From NCBI GenBank assembly GCA_963827855.1, contig CAWHBY010000004.1, positions 682,001-746,000 of the forward strand: DNA of 64,000 nucleotides. Direction: 5' to 3'. Under the pieces are notes generated by a model. It saw only the letters and a program-made list of their open reading frames with translations. It made no database searches and was not told the origin of the DNA. Shown piece after piece: positions 1-8,132 of the stretch. Origin of the DNA: DTPU01 sp963827855 (lineage in GTDB: Bacteria; Planctomycetota; Phycisphaerae; Sedimentisphaerales; Anaerobacaceae). The number at the start of each line of letters is the position of its first letter. Position 1 is the stretch's first letter. A program made the translations under genes and the position numbers.

Positions 1-863
1 TTCATCTTCCGCTGAGTGACCACGATGTCGCGGCTGTCGCCGATGTACACCTCTGTCTTCTCGCCAACCGGGATGAGCGTGGAGTTGTCCTCGCCCAGGA
101 AGATCGTGCTCTCGTGACCATCATCCTGGAAGAGCCGCATCTTCCCGCCCCACAGGCTGAACTTGCCCAGACCGCTCTTCTCGTCGTTGACGATCCTGTA
201 CGCGACGGGGATACCGACGTTGCGGTTGTTGAGCTCCTGGGGATCCCAGGGCAGCTTGGCTGCGTCGAAGGTCCAGACCTTGCGCACCGGCACGTTGGGG
301 GCCTTGAGGAAGAGGAGCTGCTTGGTCTCTTCGTGCTGGATGCCCTGCTCAAACGACTCGCCGTAGTCGATCAGGACACGGGCCTTCGCGAAGTCCTCAC
401 CTGAGAAGTTCCGCAGCACGATGTAGCTCTTGAGGTCAAGCTGGGTCTCTGCCTTGTCTGCTGTGGCCCGATATGTGACCAGCCTGTCGATGAAGCTCAG
501 CAGGTAGCTGATTCGCACGGTCTCCGCGAAGTCCCCATCGCAGGCGATGTCCCAGACCAGGGCGTCCTCGTTGGGCGGATAGCTGACCGAGAGAAGCCTC
601 ACCTTGTCCGGGTGGTCCAAGACCATTACCCTGATTGAGTCCACGTTGATGTGCACGCCCTTCCACGAGAAGTCCACCTGGTTGACCCCCTTCTGCAGGG
701 TGAGGACCCGCTCCTCCTCGATCAGAGTGGCTGCCGGGTTGTCCAGACGGATGACCGTGGCCTGCCGCTCAGGCAGGGCGACCAGCTTGATCCTGGCCTG
801 GCTGACGGAGGTGAGTGCCAGCATGAGTGCGGCAACTGTGACGAATGATGTCCTGATGTTCAT
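1..863 (-). CDS. Secreted DUF4139-like protein, C-terminus beyond window edge
   Basis: The reading frame starts at an ATG at 863 with a good upstream AAGGGAG and stays open to the left edge, about 287 codons, so the C-terminus is missing. The first 20-odd residues form a signal peptide ending near SQA, so the protein is exported. The mature start (LVALPERQ...) resembles the starts of the next two genes (LVTLPARD, LVTLPRRD). A segment with NFSGEDFAKARVLIDYG matches the 'N-SGEDY-NAQVRL-G' strand of those proteins, which is typical of DUF4139-type beta-rich domains. It is the last visible gene of a minus-strand cassette headed by an ECF sigma factor. Function is unknown; an envelope role is inferred from export and context. 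It is more diverged than the other two copies and lies outside their near-identical segment. Confidence 0.7.
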   Translation of the reverse strand, partial: MNIRTSFVTVAALMLALTSVSQARIKLVALPERQATVIRLDNPAATLIEEERVLTLQKGVNQVDFSWKGVHINVDSIRVMVLDHPDKVRLLSVSYPPNEDALVWDIACDGDFAETVRISYLLSFIDRLVTYRATADKAETQLDLKSYIVLRNFSGEDFAKARVLIDYGESFEQGIQHEETKQLLFLKAPNVPVRKVWTFDAAKLPWDPQELNNRNVGIPVAYRIVNDEKSGLGKFSLWGGKMRLFQDDGHESTIFLGEDNSTLIPVGEKTEVYIGDSRDIVVTQRKM

Positions 864-892
864 AGGCGTACTCCCTTTCTCATTTTGGATTT

Positions 893-1632
893 TGGAGGTG
901 ATGCCGAATCTGGGATTGCAGGCTCGTGCGCCCCATTCAAATCCAAATTCCAAAATCCAAATTCTACTGTCTCCAATCCTGCTCTCTGGTTCCCTGGTAC
1001 GTCCTCAACTGATACTCAAACGTCTGGCTGGACCTGGGGGCCAGGTCCAGGGTGAACTTCACGGTGTCCTTGTCCACCTTCTCGTAGCCGCCCACTGCAT
1101 CAGCGCGGGTGAGCTGCCAGTAGCTGGTCTGGAAGTTCCTCCGGATCTCCACCTTGACTCGGATCTCTCGGGTGTTGCGGACCGCGACCCTCCAGGTCCT
1201 AACCTCGTCCCATCCTGAGAGGTTGCCCTTGGAGTCAAACCTCAGGCTGTCCATCTTGAAGTCCATGCACTTGGGCTCAACCACCACGTCCCTCGCCTGG
1301 CCAAGGTTCAGCTCAACCTCCTGGCCCACAGGGATGTACTTGAACCCGGCTGCGCCAACGTAGGAGAGATGACCCTTGTCATCAGCCAGCCTGGAGACCT
1401 CGAGTTTGCCGTCAGGGATGGGAGTGATGCCCAGCTTGTGTTCCTTGTCATTCTTGAAGCTCAGGAACCTGACCACCGACCTGCCGTACCGTTCCTCCTC
1501 GTACTTGCAGAGGTTGATCACAGGCACCTGGTCCGCACCAAAGCTGATCATCCGCTTGGACCAGCCATTGGGGATCGTCTCAGTGCCCTCGATCGTATAC
1601 AGGAAGTACTCGCTCAGGCCCTCTTTCTGAAT
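893..1632 (-). repeat. Near-identical direct repeat, copy 1 (partner at 2346-3086)
   Basis: The segment covers the 3' half of the DUF4139-like gene plus its downstream gap. It recurs at an offset of 1454 bp with only scattered single differences, for example one codon change (CGG/GGG in plus-strand view near 1160 and 2614). Beyond about 1632 the copies diverge abruptly. The synonymous sites and the non-coding tail match too, which points to recent duplication or gene conversion and not to selection on the protein. Confidence 0.85.
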
Positions 1633-2313
1633 CTCCTTCGCCCGCTCTGGCGCTGCCATCGCGGCATCCTGCAACTGACGCATGGCTCCCTTGCCTGCAG
1701 CGCGCCCGCCGAAACCCACAGCCATCGTGGTCGCGGCAGCGGAGACCTGCGGCTGGGGCGTGCCGTATGGGTATTCTCTTCTGGCCAGTTCAGCGATCTG
1801 GTCCAGCAGGTGGACCTGCCCAACGACGAGCCTGACCTGGGCATTCTCGTAGTCCTCGCCGCTGCTGTTCGTCACCCGCACGTAGCCGTCCATGTGCATG
1901 ACCTTCTCATCCGTGGACAGCGTCCCTGTGTAGAAGGCACGCCAGGAGAGTCCACTGGTCAGATACGAGATCTCCACAGGCACCTTGCCCTTGACCTGGC
2001 TCTTGATGTTCCAGAGTCCCAGGTTCCTGACCCTTGCAGGATAGGTCAGGTCAGAGACCTCGATCTTGTCGGGCTGTGCCTTGGCAGACATCTCAAGGCT
2101 GGTAGGATCGATCAGGGTGTTCTCCCAGGAGAACTGGAGCTTGTTGAGGCCCTCATTGAGGGTCAGCGCCCTGCTCTCTCTCGCCAGCGTCAGGTCAGCG
2201 GAGTTGTAGATGGTCAGTTGCACCGTGTCCCTGGCGGGCAAGGTGACCAAATCGACCTTGGCCAGGGCCGGTGCTCCTGCCAATAAAGTCAACACCAAGA
2301 CGTGAATCCTCAT
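964..2313 (-). CDS. Secreted DUF4139-like protein, paralogue of the anti-sigma fusion next to it
   Basis: 449 codons. I chose the ATG at 2313 because it gives a clean signal peptide (MRIHVLVLTLLAGAPALA). The frame stays open upstream only by reading through an intergenic repeat. The mature region begins with LVTLPARDTVQLTIYNSADL and has the DUF4139-like core (ISYLTSGLSWRAFY, then NSSGEDYENAQVRLVVG). The last ~220 residues differ from the neighbour at 2418-4289 by only a couple of residues, while the N-terminal halves are clearly diverged. It lies downstream of the sigma and anti-sigma genes on the same strand, so co-transcription is likely. The function of the family is not established; an extracytoplasmic structural or sensing role is inference. 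Confidence 0.72.
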   Translation of the reverse strand: MRIHVLVLTLLAGAPALAKVDLVTLPARDTVQLTIYNSADLTLARESRALTLNEGLNKLQFSWENTLIDPTSLEMSAKAQPDKIEVSDLTYPARVRNLGLWNIKSQVKGKVPVEISYLTSGLSWRAFYTGTLSTDEKVMHMDGYVRVTNSSGEDYENAQVRLVVGQVHLLDQIAELARREYPYGTPQPQVSAAATTMAVGFGGRAAGKGAMRQLQDAAMAAPERAKEIQKEGLSEYFLYTIEGTETIPNGWSKRMISFGADQVPVINLCKYEEERYGRSVVRFLSFKNDKEHKLGITPIPDGKLEVSRLADDKGHLSYVGAAGFKYIPVGQEVELNLGQARDVVVEPKCMDFKMDSLRFDSKGNLSGWDEVRTWRVAVRNTREIRVKVEIRRNFQTSYWQLTRADAVGGYEKVDKDTVKFTLDLAPRSSQTFEYQLRTYQGTREQDWRQ

Positions 2314-2345
2314 AGGGCACCCATCCTTATTTTGGATTTTGGATT

Positions 2346-3086
2346 TAGGAAGTGATGCCGAATCTGGAATTGCAGGCTCGTTCGCCCTATTCAAATCCAA
2401 ATTCCAAAATCCAAATTCTATTGTCTCCAATCCTGCTCTCTGGTTCCCTGGTACGTCCTCAACTGATACTCAAACGTCTGGCTGGACCTGGGGGCCAGGT
2501 CCAGGGTGAACTTCACGGTGTCCTTGTCCACCTTCTCGTAGCCGCCCACTGCATCAGCGCGGGTGAGCTGCCAGTAGCTGGTCTGGAAGTTCCTCCGGAT
2601 CTCCACCTTGACTGGGATCTCTCGGGTGTTGCGGACCGCGACCCTCCAGGTCCTGACCTCGTCCCATCCTGAGAGGTTGCCCTTGGAGTCAAACCTCAGG
2701 CTGTCCATCTTGAAGTCCATGCACTTGGGCTCAACCACCACGTCCCTCGCCTGGCCAAGGTTCAGCTCAACCTCCTGGCCCACAGGGATGTACTTGAACC
2801 CGGCTGCGCCAACGTAGGAGAGATGACCCTTGTCATCAGCCAGCCTGGAGACCTCGAGTTTGCCGTCAGGGATGGGAGTGATGCCCAGCTTGTGTTCCTT
2901 GTCATTCTTGAAGCTCAGGAACCTGACCACCGACCTGCCGTACCGTTCCTCCTCGTACTTGCAGAGGTTGATCACAGGCACCTGGTCCGCACCAAAGCTG
3001 ATCATCCGCTTGGACCAGCCATTGGGGATCGTCTCAGTGCCCTCAATCGTGTGCAGGAAGTACTCGCTCAGACCCTCTTTCTCGAT
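2346..3086 (-). repeat. Near-identical direct repeat, copy 2 (partner at 893-1632)
   Basis: This is the second copy of the ~740 bp segment described at 893-1632. It covers the 3' end of the anti-sigma/DUF4139 fusion gene and the heptamer-like spacer after it. The upstream limit falls where the protein sequences change from identical to divergent (around the EKEGLSEYFL region). Confidence 0.85.
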
Positions 3087-4289
3087 CACCTTGTGCACCA
3101 ACCTGCCGGTAACGGTCGCCAATTCCGACGCGTCCTTCTTGTCCTTCTCCAGCATGCCCTCCAGTCGTAGCCTCGTTCCCCTGGCCAGGCTCTCTGCCCC
3201 AAGGTTGTCAGCGGCCGCGGGTCTGTCGTAGGGGTACTCCCTGTGGGCCAGCTCAGTGATCTGGTCCAGCAGGTGGACCTGGCCCACGATCAATCTCACC
3301 TGGGCGTTCTCGTAGTCTTGGCCGCTGTTGTTGGTGACCCGGACATACCCTTCAAGCTGCGATGTCCTCTCATCTGTGGTCATTGTCGCTGAATAGAAGG
3401 CCCGCCACGAGATGCCGCTGGTGAAATAGGCGATCTCAAAGACCGCCGTGCCCTCGATGTTGGAATGGATGAGCCATCTGCCCAGGTCTTTGAGCCTCGC
3501 GGGGTACACCAATTGGGTGACCTCTATCTGGTCTGCATGTTCCCTGGGTTCGAGGTCCAGGGAAGTCGGATCGATCAGGGTGCTCGCCCACATGAACTGC
3601 AGCCAGTTCCAGCCCTTCTTGAGGGTCAGGCTGCGGCGATCCCGAACCAGGGTCAGGTCAGCCGAGTTGTAGATGGTCAGTTGAACACTGTCGCGTCTCG
3701 GCAGGGTCACCAGCTCGATTGCGCTGGCAGGTGCAAAGGGAGGAGCTTCTTCGTTGCTGGTTTCTGGTTGTTGGCTATTGGTTAGCTCCAGTCCGACATC
3801 TGATGATCGTGCGGCATTTGCCGCGAGGTCCTGCCGCAGACCCGCCGTGGTTTGGCCGTCCTCGGGCTCGCGATTGGACAAGGCCAGGGTCGGCGCCGCA
3901 GCCCGCGGTGGCTGCGCAGCGGTGTCGAGGGCGAGGGACTTGGCTGCCTCCTGCATGGGCTGCGGCCGGGATGGGAGTCTCAGCCAAAGGGTTGTGCCCG
4001 TTGCGGCAAGGACCAAGACTGCAGCCGCGGCCACCCACGGCCAGGCCCTGAACTGTGGGGCCTTGGCAGGGCTTGGTTCGGCCTTGGCCAGGGTCCGCTT
4101 GATCAGGTCTTCTGTGACCAGCGGATCGCCCTTGAGCAGCTCCAGGCTGGAGAGCCTCTTTGCGAGCTGGCTTGCGCGCTGGCGGCACTGCTCACAGGAA
4201 GCCAGGTGCCTTCCCACCTCTGCCGCAAGCTTGGCCTCCAGGAGGTTGAACTGGTAATCGATCAGAGATCTGTCTTTAAGGTGTTGCAT
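2418..4289 (-). CDS. Transmembrane anti-sigma factor fused to a DUF4139-like extracytoplasmic domain
   Basis: 623 codons, ATG at 4289. Residues 1-50 form a zinc-binding anti-sigma (ZAS-type) domain with the H-x3-C-x2-C signature: H28, C32, C35. One membrane helix lies at about 83-103 (WPWVAAAAVLVLAATG), followed by a low-complexity linker. From about residue 190 there is a full DUF4139-like domain starting LVTLPRRDSVQLTIYNSADL, the same unit as in the next two secreted proteins. The sigma gene lies just upstream on the same strand (117 bp gap). Known family behaviour is that ZAS domains hold ECF sigma factors at the membrane. The inference is that the large outer domain is the sensor or the regulated structure. 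The C-terminal third is nearly identical to the adjacent paralogue. Confidence 0.8.
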   Translation of the reverse strand: MQHLKDRSLIDYQFNLLEAKLAAEVGRHLASCEQCRQRASQLAKRLSSLELLKGDPLVTEDLIKRTLAKAEPSPAKAPQFRAWPWVAAAAVLVLAATGTTLWLRLPSRPQPMQEAAKSLALDTAAQPPRAAAPTLALSNREPEDGQTTAGLRQDLAANAARSSDVGLELTNSQQPETSNEEAPPFAPASAIELVTLPRRDSVQLTIYNSADLTLVRDRRSLTLKKGWNWLQFMWASTLIDPTSLDLEPREHADQIEVTQLVYPARLKDLGRWLIHSNIEGTAVFEIAYFTSGISWRAFYSATMTTDERTSQLEGYVRVTNNSGQDYENAQVRLIVGQVHLLDQITELAHREYPYDRPAAADNLGAESLARGTRLRLEGMLEKDKKDASELATVTGRLVHKVIEKEGLSEYFLHTIEGTETIPNGWSKRMISFGADQVPVINLCKYEEERYGRSVVRFLSFKNDKEHKLGITPIPDGKLEVSRLADDKGHLSYVGAAGFKYIPVGQEVELNLGQARDVVVEPKCMDFKMDSLRFDSKGNLSGWDEVRTWRVAVRNTREIPVKVEIRRNFQTSYWQLTRADAVGGYEKVDKDTVKFTLDLAPRSSQTFEYQLRTYQGTREQDWRQ

Positions 4290-4295
4290 GGACTA

Positions 4296-4351
4296 AGAAT
4301 CCAGAACTCAGAACTCAGAACTCAGTAGTCAGTAGTCAGAAGGTAGAACCA
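4296..4351. repeat. Heptamer tandem array (8 degenerate units)
   Basis: Between the sigma and anti-sigma genes, eight 7-bp units follow each other in register with consensus AGAACTC/AGTAGTC. It belongs to the window-wide class of intergenic heptamer arrays. Confidence 0.85.
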
Positions 4352-4405
4352 CATGACTTGCCACCCGGCACCTAGAACCTAAAACCCAAGACTCGCTACC
4401 TATAC

Positions 4406-4972
4406 CTATAGTTCCGGCAGCCTCCCTGCCAAGGTCTCCAATGCCCTGCTCATCTGGGTCTTCACGGTACCCACCGTGCACCCCAGTGCTTCTGCTGCCT
4501 CGGCGTAGCTCAGGCCCTGGAAGTACACCAGTACCAGGGTGGCTCGCTGCCTGTCAGGCAAGGACGCCACAGCCCGATGCACCGCTGCAATCCTCTCCTG
4601 TCCTGAGGCCGCCTCTGCTGGCCCGGGCTGGGGATCGGCAACAGAACTATGCCCTTGTACAGGGCCGTCTGACTCATCTGTCTGATCTAACGAGGTCATG
4701 TGCACACGATTTCGGCGTCTGAATCCATCCATGGCCACGTTGGTGGCAATCCGAAACAGCCACGCCCGGAAGCCGTTGGGCCGGACCTGGTGCAGGTTCT
4801 GGAAGGCCCTGCCAAAGGCCTCCTGGAAACAGTCCTCAGCCTGATCCTGATCGCCGCAGACCCTTGTCAGATACCCCAGGACAGACGATCCATGGCGGCA
4901 GACGAGCTCTTCAAACGCCGCCCTGTCGCCCTTCTGAGAGGCCTCGACGATCTGCTGGTCCATGTCAGGCAT
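4406..4972 (-). CDS. ECF-type RNA polymerase sigma factor
   Basis: 188 codons from the ATG at 4972. Region 2 is visible as AFEELVCRHGSSVLGYLTRV, then DQDQAEDCFQEAFGRAF and FRAWLFRIATNVAMDGFRRR. Region 4 ends with LPDRQRATLVLVYFQGLSYA and a helix-turn-helix EALGCTVGTVKTQMSRAL. The frame could also open at a TTG at 4984. The ATG is preferred because GGAAG lies 5 nt before it and the predicted promoter would start transcription near 4990. It heads a minus-strand cassette with its cognate anti-sigma fusion directly downstream. The role is transcription of an envelope-related regulon, probably including this cassette; the inducing signal is unknown. Confidence 0.92.
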   Translation of the reverse strand: MPDMDQQIVEASQKGDRAAFEELVCRHGSSVLGYLTRVCGDQDQAEDCFQEAFGRAFQNLHQVRPNGFRAWLFRIATNVAMDGFRRRNRVHMTSLDQTDESDGPVQGHSSVADPQPGPAEAASGQERIAAVHRAVASLPDRQRATLVLVYFQGLSYAEAAEALGCTVGTVKTQMSRALETLAGRLPEL

Positions 4973-4996
4973 TGGTGCTTCCAACGATCTACCTCA

Positions 4997-5024
4997 TAGA
5001 CGTAACGTCGGCCGAGACGGTTGA
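4997..5024 (-). promoter_or_regulatory. Putative autoregulatory ECF promoter (TCAACC-N16-CGTCTA)
   Basis: Read on the minus strand, a -35-like TCAACC (5024-5019) and a -10-like CGTCTA (5002-4997) are separated by exactly 16 bp. This is the classic 'AAC - 16 - CGTC' form of ECF promoters. It lies right in front of the sigma gene, with a leader of only about 20 nt to the ATG at 4972. Confidence 0.6.
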
Positions 5025-5041
5025 CAAGGATGAAAAAAGAC

Positions 5042-5146
<105 letters not shown>

Positions 5147-5164
5147 GGAAACGCGAGGCAGGCG

Positions 5165-6821
5165 CTACCGCTGCTGGGGCTCTGCTGCCTCGATCTCGGG
5201 CACACCCGGCAACCGACCCAGGCCGGCCCAGGCTCCCAAATCGACCCAGAGGGTCCGGGTTCTCTGCTCAGGGATGGTCACGTTGGCCACCGCACCAGGC
5301 CCAAGGCGGTCCTCCAGTTGTCTGTAGTAGAGGCTCCGGCAAGACACGTGTGCGCCCAGCGATTCCCACCAGCCAAGGGGCTCGTTGGGAGCCCAGTGTC
5401 CCAGCGACTGCCGACCCACAACGCCTATGGCCCAGTTCATGGCTCCTGGCGGCGTGTGACAGACTGTCGTGGCTTCACAGTTCCAGAAGAGGGTCTGGCC
5501 ACCCGACCATCCGTGGCCGGTCCCGGATGACTCACGGTTCTCCACGGCGAGGTTCGCGACCTTGACGTTGTCGAACAGGGTGCCTTCCGCGTACCTGTGG
5601 TGGTTGCCTGAGTCGGCATGACAGGAGACAGCCAGACAGTCCACGAAGACATTGGGACCTGGCACCCTCGACCCGGTGACGTAGTCATGCCGGCCGTCAC
5701 GGGCGAAACACCTCTGAACCAGAACGAAACTGCAATCATCCATATTGAACGAGTATCGCCGCCCGCCGGTGATCTGTGATCGAGGATCCAGACACGCGCA
5801 GTCCTGGATGGTGACATTCCTGGCGCCTGTCTTGGCACTGACGCAGGAGTACCCGAAGTAACGGGATGTGACCTGGCGGACCCAGGCCTCTTCGACGTTG
5901 GACAACTCGATCGCGTTCCAGCCATGGGTCTCGTCGTCCGCAGTGTCATACTCCGATTCCAGCCAGAGGCCCTCGACGCCAACCTGTCGAATGCGTCCAC
6001 CCACGGTGTACCTGTAGATCGAGCCTCCTCCGTGGCGATCCTCGATGGCCTGCACCACAGCGGCGTGAACCATAACCTCCTTGTCCCTGATCGCCACGAT
6101 CACCCGTTCCCACCTGTCCTCGTAGGTGGAAGCAGTCCACCCGTACTGCCTCATGTCCAGATCATCAATCCAGGCATCGTTGGTCTGCCTGTGGATGATG
6201 ATGCGGTCTCCGACAGAGAACCCGGCCGCTGACGCAACGCGGAATCGCACTGCGCCGACCGGTACGAAGGAGTCCGTAATCCGCGTCCGGGTGTCCGTCA
6301 GATCCTGCGCGAGCCCCCCCGCTGACCCTGATCAAGGTGTCCTGGCCCTGGCCGGTATCCACGATGACCGACCCGTTTGGATCTTGGGCCTCGCCCCGCA
6401 GCACCACTCCGCCGGCACTGATGGTCAGTGTCCCCTCCACGGGGTACCTCCCCTTCTTGAGCAGGACTGCGCCTCTGAAGCCGTTGGCGTCGAGTGGAAG
6501 ACGGGACACGCGATCGATGGCATCCTGGATGTTGATCCGATTGTCTCCGACCACGGGTCCAATGACCACTTTGCAGGCGACGTCGGGGATCTGCACTCCG
6601 CCATGCATGTACCCGCAGGCGGACCAATCCGGGAGGGTATTGAGCCTGCGGGTGTCTCCGCCGTTGGCATAGGGAGCATAGACCAGCCTGCCGTCAGGGC
6701 CGGGCGAGGCCAGGACACTCATCGGGCTGGGGCCACTGGCCTCACCAACGGCGATGTTGCAGCCGAGCACAGCGATCGCACAGCCAAGCACGGCCATGGG
6801 GACACATCTTGCCATGTGCAT
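5165..6821 (-). CDS. Secreted right-handed beta-helix (pectate-lyase-like) protein, frame broken at a G7 tract
   Basis: The N-terminal part (start 6821) has a hydrophobic leader with a possible lipobox (VLGC). It continues through INIQDAIDRVSRLPLDANGF, AVLLKKGRYPVEGTL and GGVVLRGE, typical of the opening coils of pectate-lyase-superfamily beta helices. The C-terminal part runs in another frame to 5165 and has repeated short strands such as GARNVTIQDCACLDP and NVFVDCLAVSCHADSGNHH. The two frames join cleanly if one G is removed from the seven-base tract at 6314-6320: SGG then LAQDLTDTRTRITDSFVPVG. A one-base insertion, real or artefactual, therefore explains the break. The substrate is unknown; secreted polysaccharide metabolism is inferred from the neighbouring epimerase and pectate lyase. 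Confidence 0.7.
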
Positions 6822-6857
6822 ATCTTACCATATGCGGCTCGGCAGGGTCCAGCCGGC

Positions 6858-6887
6858 TTGACCACTGGGTCGGCCTGCATCTATAAT
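6858..6887 (+). promoter_or_regulatory. Sigma-70-type promoter for the aldose 1-epimerase gene
   Basis: TTGACC (6858-6863) and a perfect TATAAT (6882-6887) are separated by 18 bp, 55 bp before the start codon. Confidence 0.6.
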
Positions 6888-6941
6888 CGTCCTGTTGCTA
6901 TGAATTGGATTCCGCAGGCCGCCTGACTAAAGGAGTGGAAG

Positions 6942-8042
6942 ATGCCTATCCGCCGTTCTTTCGTGCTGCTCATCCTGGTCGCAGGGATCTTCTCCCAGGC
7001 TCCGCTGGCCGTGGTCTGCCGGGCTGCCGGGCCCGATGGGCCGGTAGCCACTGCGGCCGTGTTTGGCAAGACGCGTGAGGGTGCAGAGGTCAGCCTATTC
7101 ACCTTGACCGGGCCCCGGGGCATCAGCGCCAAAGTCATTGAGCTTGGCGGCACGCTGATCTCGCTGGAGGTGCCTGACCGCACAGGCAAGCCAGCCAACA
7201 TCGTGCAGGGTCTGGCGAGCCTCGACGCATACCTGGCCAGGCCTTCAGTGGCGGGCGCGATCGTGGGACGGTATGCCAACCGCATCTCCAATGCGAGGTT
7301 CACGTTGGATGGCGTCGAGTGCAGCCTCACCCCCAACGCCCGGCCGAACCACATCCACGGCGGCCAAGACAAGTGCTTCCACAGGGCGATCTGGAAGGGC
7401 CAGGTATTTCAGGATGCCAACGAAGCGGGCGTCCGACTGACGTACCTCAGCCGCGATGGCGACGAGGGCTTCCCCGGGAATCTGACCTGCACGGTGACCT
7501 ACTCACTCACAAAGGAAGGCGATCTGAAGATCCACTACGTGGCCACTACGGACAAGCCCACGGTTGTCAACATGACCAACCACAGCTACTTCAATCTGGC
7601 CGGTGCACAGGCCGGTGACGTCCTGGGCCACGAAGTCATGATCAACGCCTCCTGGTACACACCTGCGGGACCCGGCCTGATCCCTACAGGCGAGGTCCGC
7701 CCTATCGCAGGCACGCCCCTCGACTTCACCCAGCCAAGGACCATTGGCAGCAGGATTGCTGAACTGACCGACATCAAGTTCTACGACCACAACTTCGTGC
7801 TCAACGGGTCCTATGGCTCCTCGGTCCTGGCAGCACGTGTCTCCGAGCCCACCAGCGGAAGGGTCATGGAGGTCTACACGACTGAGCCAGGCATGCAATT
7901 CTATACGGGCAAGGGAAACGCCTTCTGCGTCGAGACACAGCACTTCCCGGACTCGCCCAACAAGGCCCATTTCCCCTCCACGGTCCTGCGTCCAGACCAG
8001 AAGTTTGACAGCACCACGGTCTTCAAGTTCTCGACAAAGTAG
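6942..8042 (+). CDS. galM: Exported aldose 1-epimerase (mutarotase)
   Basis: 366 codons, ATG at 6942 with AGGAGTGG upstream. Mutarotases interconvert the alpha and beta anomers of aldoses. Expected active-site residues are present: R114 in GRYANRI, H139 in NHIHGG, H214 in TNHSYFNL, D282 in YDHNFVL and the catalytic base E331 in FCVETQHFPDSPN. Residues 1-29 form a signal peptide, so it acts in the periplasm, unlike the cytosolic E. coli enzyme; sugar-degrading bacteria often have such exported forms. It stands alone on the plus strand between two secreted lyase genes, which fits processing of sugars released outside the cytoplasm. The specific sugar cannot be told from sequence. Confidence 0.93.
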   Translation: MPIRRSFVLLILVAGIFSQAPLAVVCRAAGPDGPVATAAVFGKTREGAEVSLFTLTGPRGISAKVIELGGTLISLEVPDRTGKPANIVQGLASLDAYLARPSVAGAIVGRYANRISNARFTLDGVECSLTPNARPNHIHGGQDKCFHRAIWKGQVFQDANEAGVRLTYLSRDGDEGFPGNLTCTVTYSLTKEGDLKIHYVATTDKPTVVNMTNHSYFNLAGAQAGDVLGHEVMINASWYTPAGPGLIPTGEVRPIAGTPLDFTQPRTIGSRIAELTDIKFYDHNFVLNGSYGSSVLAARVSEPTSGRVMEVYTTEPGMQFYTGKGNAFCVETQHFPDSPNKAHFPSTVLRPDQKFDSTTVFKFSTK

Positions 8043-8072
8043 CAGAAGTGAGAGTCAAGAAGCAAGAAGTAA
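8043..8072. repeat. Heptamer tandem array (about 4 units)
   Basis: About four 7-bp units of the type AGAAGTG / AGAAGCA / AGAAGTA follow the epimerase stop codon. It is a short member of the heptamer-array class. The rest of the gap to 8132 holds nothing recognisable. Confidence 0.7.
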
Positions 8073-8132
8073 TGGACCGGCCATAGAAGGAACGCTTCGC
8101 CGTCGCCGTCTGGCGATTGGCCACAATGCGAG

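Noticed and set aside
1369..2286. 305-codon plus-strand frame opposite the DUF4139-like gene
   Set aside because: It recurs partly at 2823 only because the DNA is duplicated, and its protein has no family features.
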